NCBI GenBank assembly: GCA_016196515.1
Contig: JACPXN010000055.1
Location: forward strand, 1 to 7,074
Length of the DNA stretch: 7,074 bases
Direction: 5' to 3'
Origin: Candidatus Omnitrophota bacterium
GTDB lineage: Bacteria; Omnitrophota; Gorgyraeia; Zapsychrales; Fredricksoniimonadaceae
Below are positions 6,051-7,074 of the stretch, piece by piece. Position numbers and translations under genes: made by a program. The notes beneath the pieces are model-generated. The model was not told the DNA's origin. It did not search any database and worked only from the letters and a program-made list of their open reading frames with translations. The first letter of the stretch is position 1; each line of letters opens with the position of its first letter.

Positions 6051-6074
6051 AAAAAAACGTCTTTCGAAAAAGCG
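6051..6074 (-). terminator. Probable intrinsic terminator of thyA-folA
   Basis: In the minus orientation a short stem CGCTTT / AAAG-A-CG (6074-6069 and 6064-6058, one bulged A) closes on a TTCG tetraloop and is followed at once by seven Ts (6057-6051). It lies about 30 nt after the folA stop codon. The stem is short but the UUCG loop and uninterrupted U-tract fit an intrinsic terminator. Confidence 0.6.
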
Positions 6075-6103
6075 CTTTCTTTAAAAACCAAAAAACAGCG
6101 GAA

Positions 6104-6637
6104 TTATTGATCTAAAACAGAAAATTCGGCAAAACAATACGATAGGCCGGATCCGGATAGAACAGGGGTGCGGCGGACTTCTTTAAAGCGGTTTGGAAGG
6201 GGCGGAAAAAAAGCGTCGCAGGCAAAATCACCACGAACAAACGTTATCAACAAACGCTGACATAAAGGATGAGGAAGGGCGTATGTATAAATTTGGGCAC
6301 CGCCGATCACAAAAATATTTTCTATTTCAGAATCCTTCTCCAACACATCCATCGCTCTTTCAAGGGTCGATTCGATGAGGGCGCCTCGCGCTTCAAAACC
6401 GGCATTGCGGCTCAAGACCACATTCAAACGGTTAGGCAAAGGCCTGAATTTTGCGGGCAGGGATCCCCATGTTTTGCGTCCCATAATGACGGCATTTTTC
6501 CCGGATGGACCAGAAGTCGCGGTCGTCATATCCTTAAAATATTTTAGGTCTTCGGAAAGATGCCAGGGAATGCCGCCGTTCTTGCCGATCCCCCTGCGGT
6601 CATCCATGGCAACAACGATGGAAAACGTTTTGATCAT
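6104..6637 (-). CDS. folA: Dihydrofolate reductase
   Basis: Reduces dihydrofolate to tetrahydrofolate with NADPH, regenerating the cofactor oxidised by thymidylate synthase. The protein has 177 residues (E. coli 159). Key segments are SIVVAMDDRRGIGKNGGIPWHLSEDLKYFK (6-35) with Trp25 and the acidic catalytic Asp30, MGRKTW (52-57) for NADPH binding, RPLPNRLNVVLSR (65-77) with the glutamate-tail Arg70, and FVIGGAQIY (109-117) with the Gly-Gly pair. The extra length comes partly from the loop TATSGPSGKNAVIMG (39-53), which resembles plant and protist DHFRs more than the E. coli enzyme. Its ATG overlaps the thyA stop by 4 bp (ATGA) and lacks a Shine-Dalgarno, so translation is likely coupled. A terminator-like hairpin follows. 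Confidence 0.97.
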   Translation of the reverse strand: MIKTFSIVVAMDDRRGIGKNGGIPWHLSEDLKYFKDMTTATSGPSGKNAVIMGRKTWGSLPAKFRPLPNRLNVVLSRNAGFEARGALIESTLERAMDVLEKDSEIENIFVIGGAQIYTYALPHPLCQRLLITFVRGDFACDAFFPPLPNRFKEVRRTPVLSGSGLSYCFAEFSVLDQ

Positions 6638-7074
6638 ACGGCGATAGGAAATTTGATGAAGGCGGCCGGCTGATAGCCGACCAGTTTGATGTCTTCAAAG
6701 CAATAGTCCAGGACATTCTTCTTTGCAAATTCCAGACGGGGCAATGGCCCGGGCGCGCGTCCCAGCTGGATTTTAAGCCCATCGATGTGATTGAAATAAA
6801 TATGGGCGTCCCCAAAAGTGTGGACAAAGATCCCCGGGGTAAGACCGCATTCGGCGGCGACCATGCTCATGAGAAGCGCGTAACTGGCGATATTAAACGG
6901 CACACCCAAAGCCACATCCGCCGAGCGCTGATACATTTGGCAGTCTAAGCGCCCGTTGGCAACATAGAACTGGATCAAAGCGTGGCAGGGCGGCAAAGCC
7001 ATGCGCTCGATATCAGCGACATTCCAGGCGCTGACAATGATGCGCCGGGAGTCCGGGTTTTTCTTAATGAGATC
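6634..7074 (-). CDS. thyA: Thymidylate synthase, N-terminal part outside the window
   Basis: Methylates dUMP to dTMP using methylenetetrahydrofolate, releasing dihydrofolate that the adjacent FolA recycles. The window holds the last 146 residues; the frame is open to the right edge, beginning DLIKKNPDSRRIIVSAWN. The paired-arginine phosphate-binding motif DSRRIIVSAWN, the catalytic cysteine in LPPCHA (codon 6987-6985), QRSADVALGVPFNIASYALL and GDAHIYFNHID (dUMP-binding Asp and Asn) are all present. The C-terminus ends KFPIAV, like the E. coli KAPVAI closing segment. By alignment to the 264-residue E. coli enzyme about 118 residues are missing. The internal ATG at 7002 is not the start, since conserved sequence precedes it. 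Confidence 0.97.
   Translation of the reverse strand, partial: DLIKKNPDSRRIIVSAWNVADIERMALPPCHALIQFYVANGRLDCQMYQRSADVALGVPFNIASYALLMSMVAAECGLTPGIFVHTFGDAHIYFNHIDGLKIQLGRAPGPLPRLEFAKKNVLDYCFEDIKLVGYQPAAFIKFPIAV

Noticed and set aside
5888..6115. A 75-codon plus-strand frame across the gap between folA and the REC-EAL gene
   Set aside because: It begins inside the REC-EAL coding sequence and covers its promoter and the folA terminator; no ribosome-binding site or recognisable protein.
1..7074. CRISPR array, insertion sequence, tRNA, riboswitch or phage genes
   Set aside because: No regular repeat-spacer pattern, transposase or integrase motif, or tRNA-like fold was seen; coding density is high and strand bias uniform.

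Overview
The window looks like ordinary chromosome of a diderm (Gram-negative-type) bacterium with roughly balanced base composition. All eight supported genes lie on the minus strand, so transcription runs from high to low coordinates. A diderm is indicated by an LPS-heptose epimerase (HldD) and two lipoproteins whose sorting residues suit the outer membrane. The gene mix and the style of the acyl-CoA synthetase remind me of uncultured lineages such as Omnitrophota, but that is only an impression. I see no mobile element, CRISPR array, tRNA or rRNA.

In transcription order: (1) the 3' part of thyA (window edge to 6634) overlaps folA (6637-6104) by 4 bp, a compact thymidylate/folate pair closed by a probable intrinsic terminator at 6074-6051. 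(2) After a roughly 210-bp gap holding a promoter flanked by two copies of an 11-bp repeat comes a REC-EAL response regulator (5894-4728), predicted to hydrolyse cyclic-di-GMP. It is followed by an unrecognised lipoprotein (start 4672 or 4711) and hldD (4097-3126). (3) A hairpin-bearing gap leads to a tight three-gene unit: a membrane-anchored coiled-coil protein (3020-2178), a small lipoprotein (2181-1762) and a PadR-family regulator (1765-1253). Both junctions are 4-bp ATGA overlaps. (4) Downstream of padR is an acyl-CoA synthetase (start 1190, running off the left edge). Its promoter, TTGACT-16 bp-TAAAAT, carries a perfect 18-bp palindrome across the -10 element.

The most interesting point is the last one. 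The PadR-type regulator is translationally coupled to two envelope proteins of unknown function. A perfect palindrome sits between its gene and the synthetase gene, where a repressor would bind. This suggests a regulatory unit linking acyl-CoA metabolism to envelope proteins. The thyA-folA and hldD genes are household functions. The REC-EAL/lipoprotein/hldD neighbourhood may link c-di-GMP signalling to the cell surface, but only proximity supports that.
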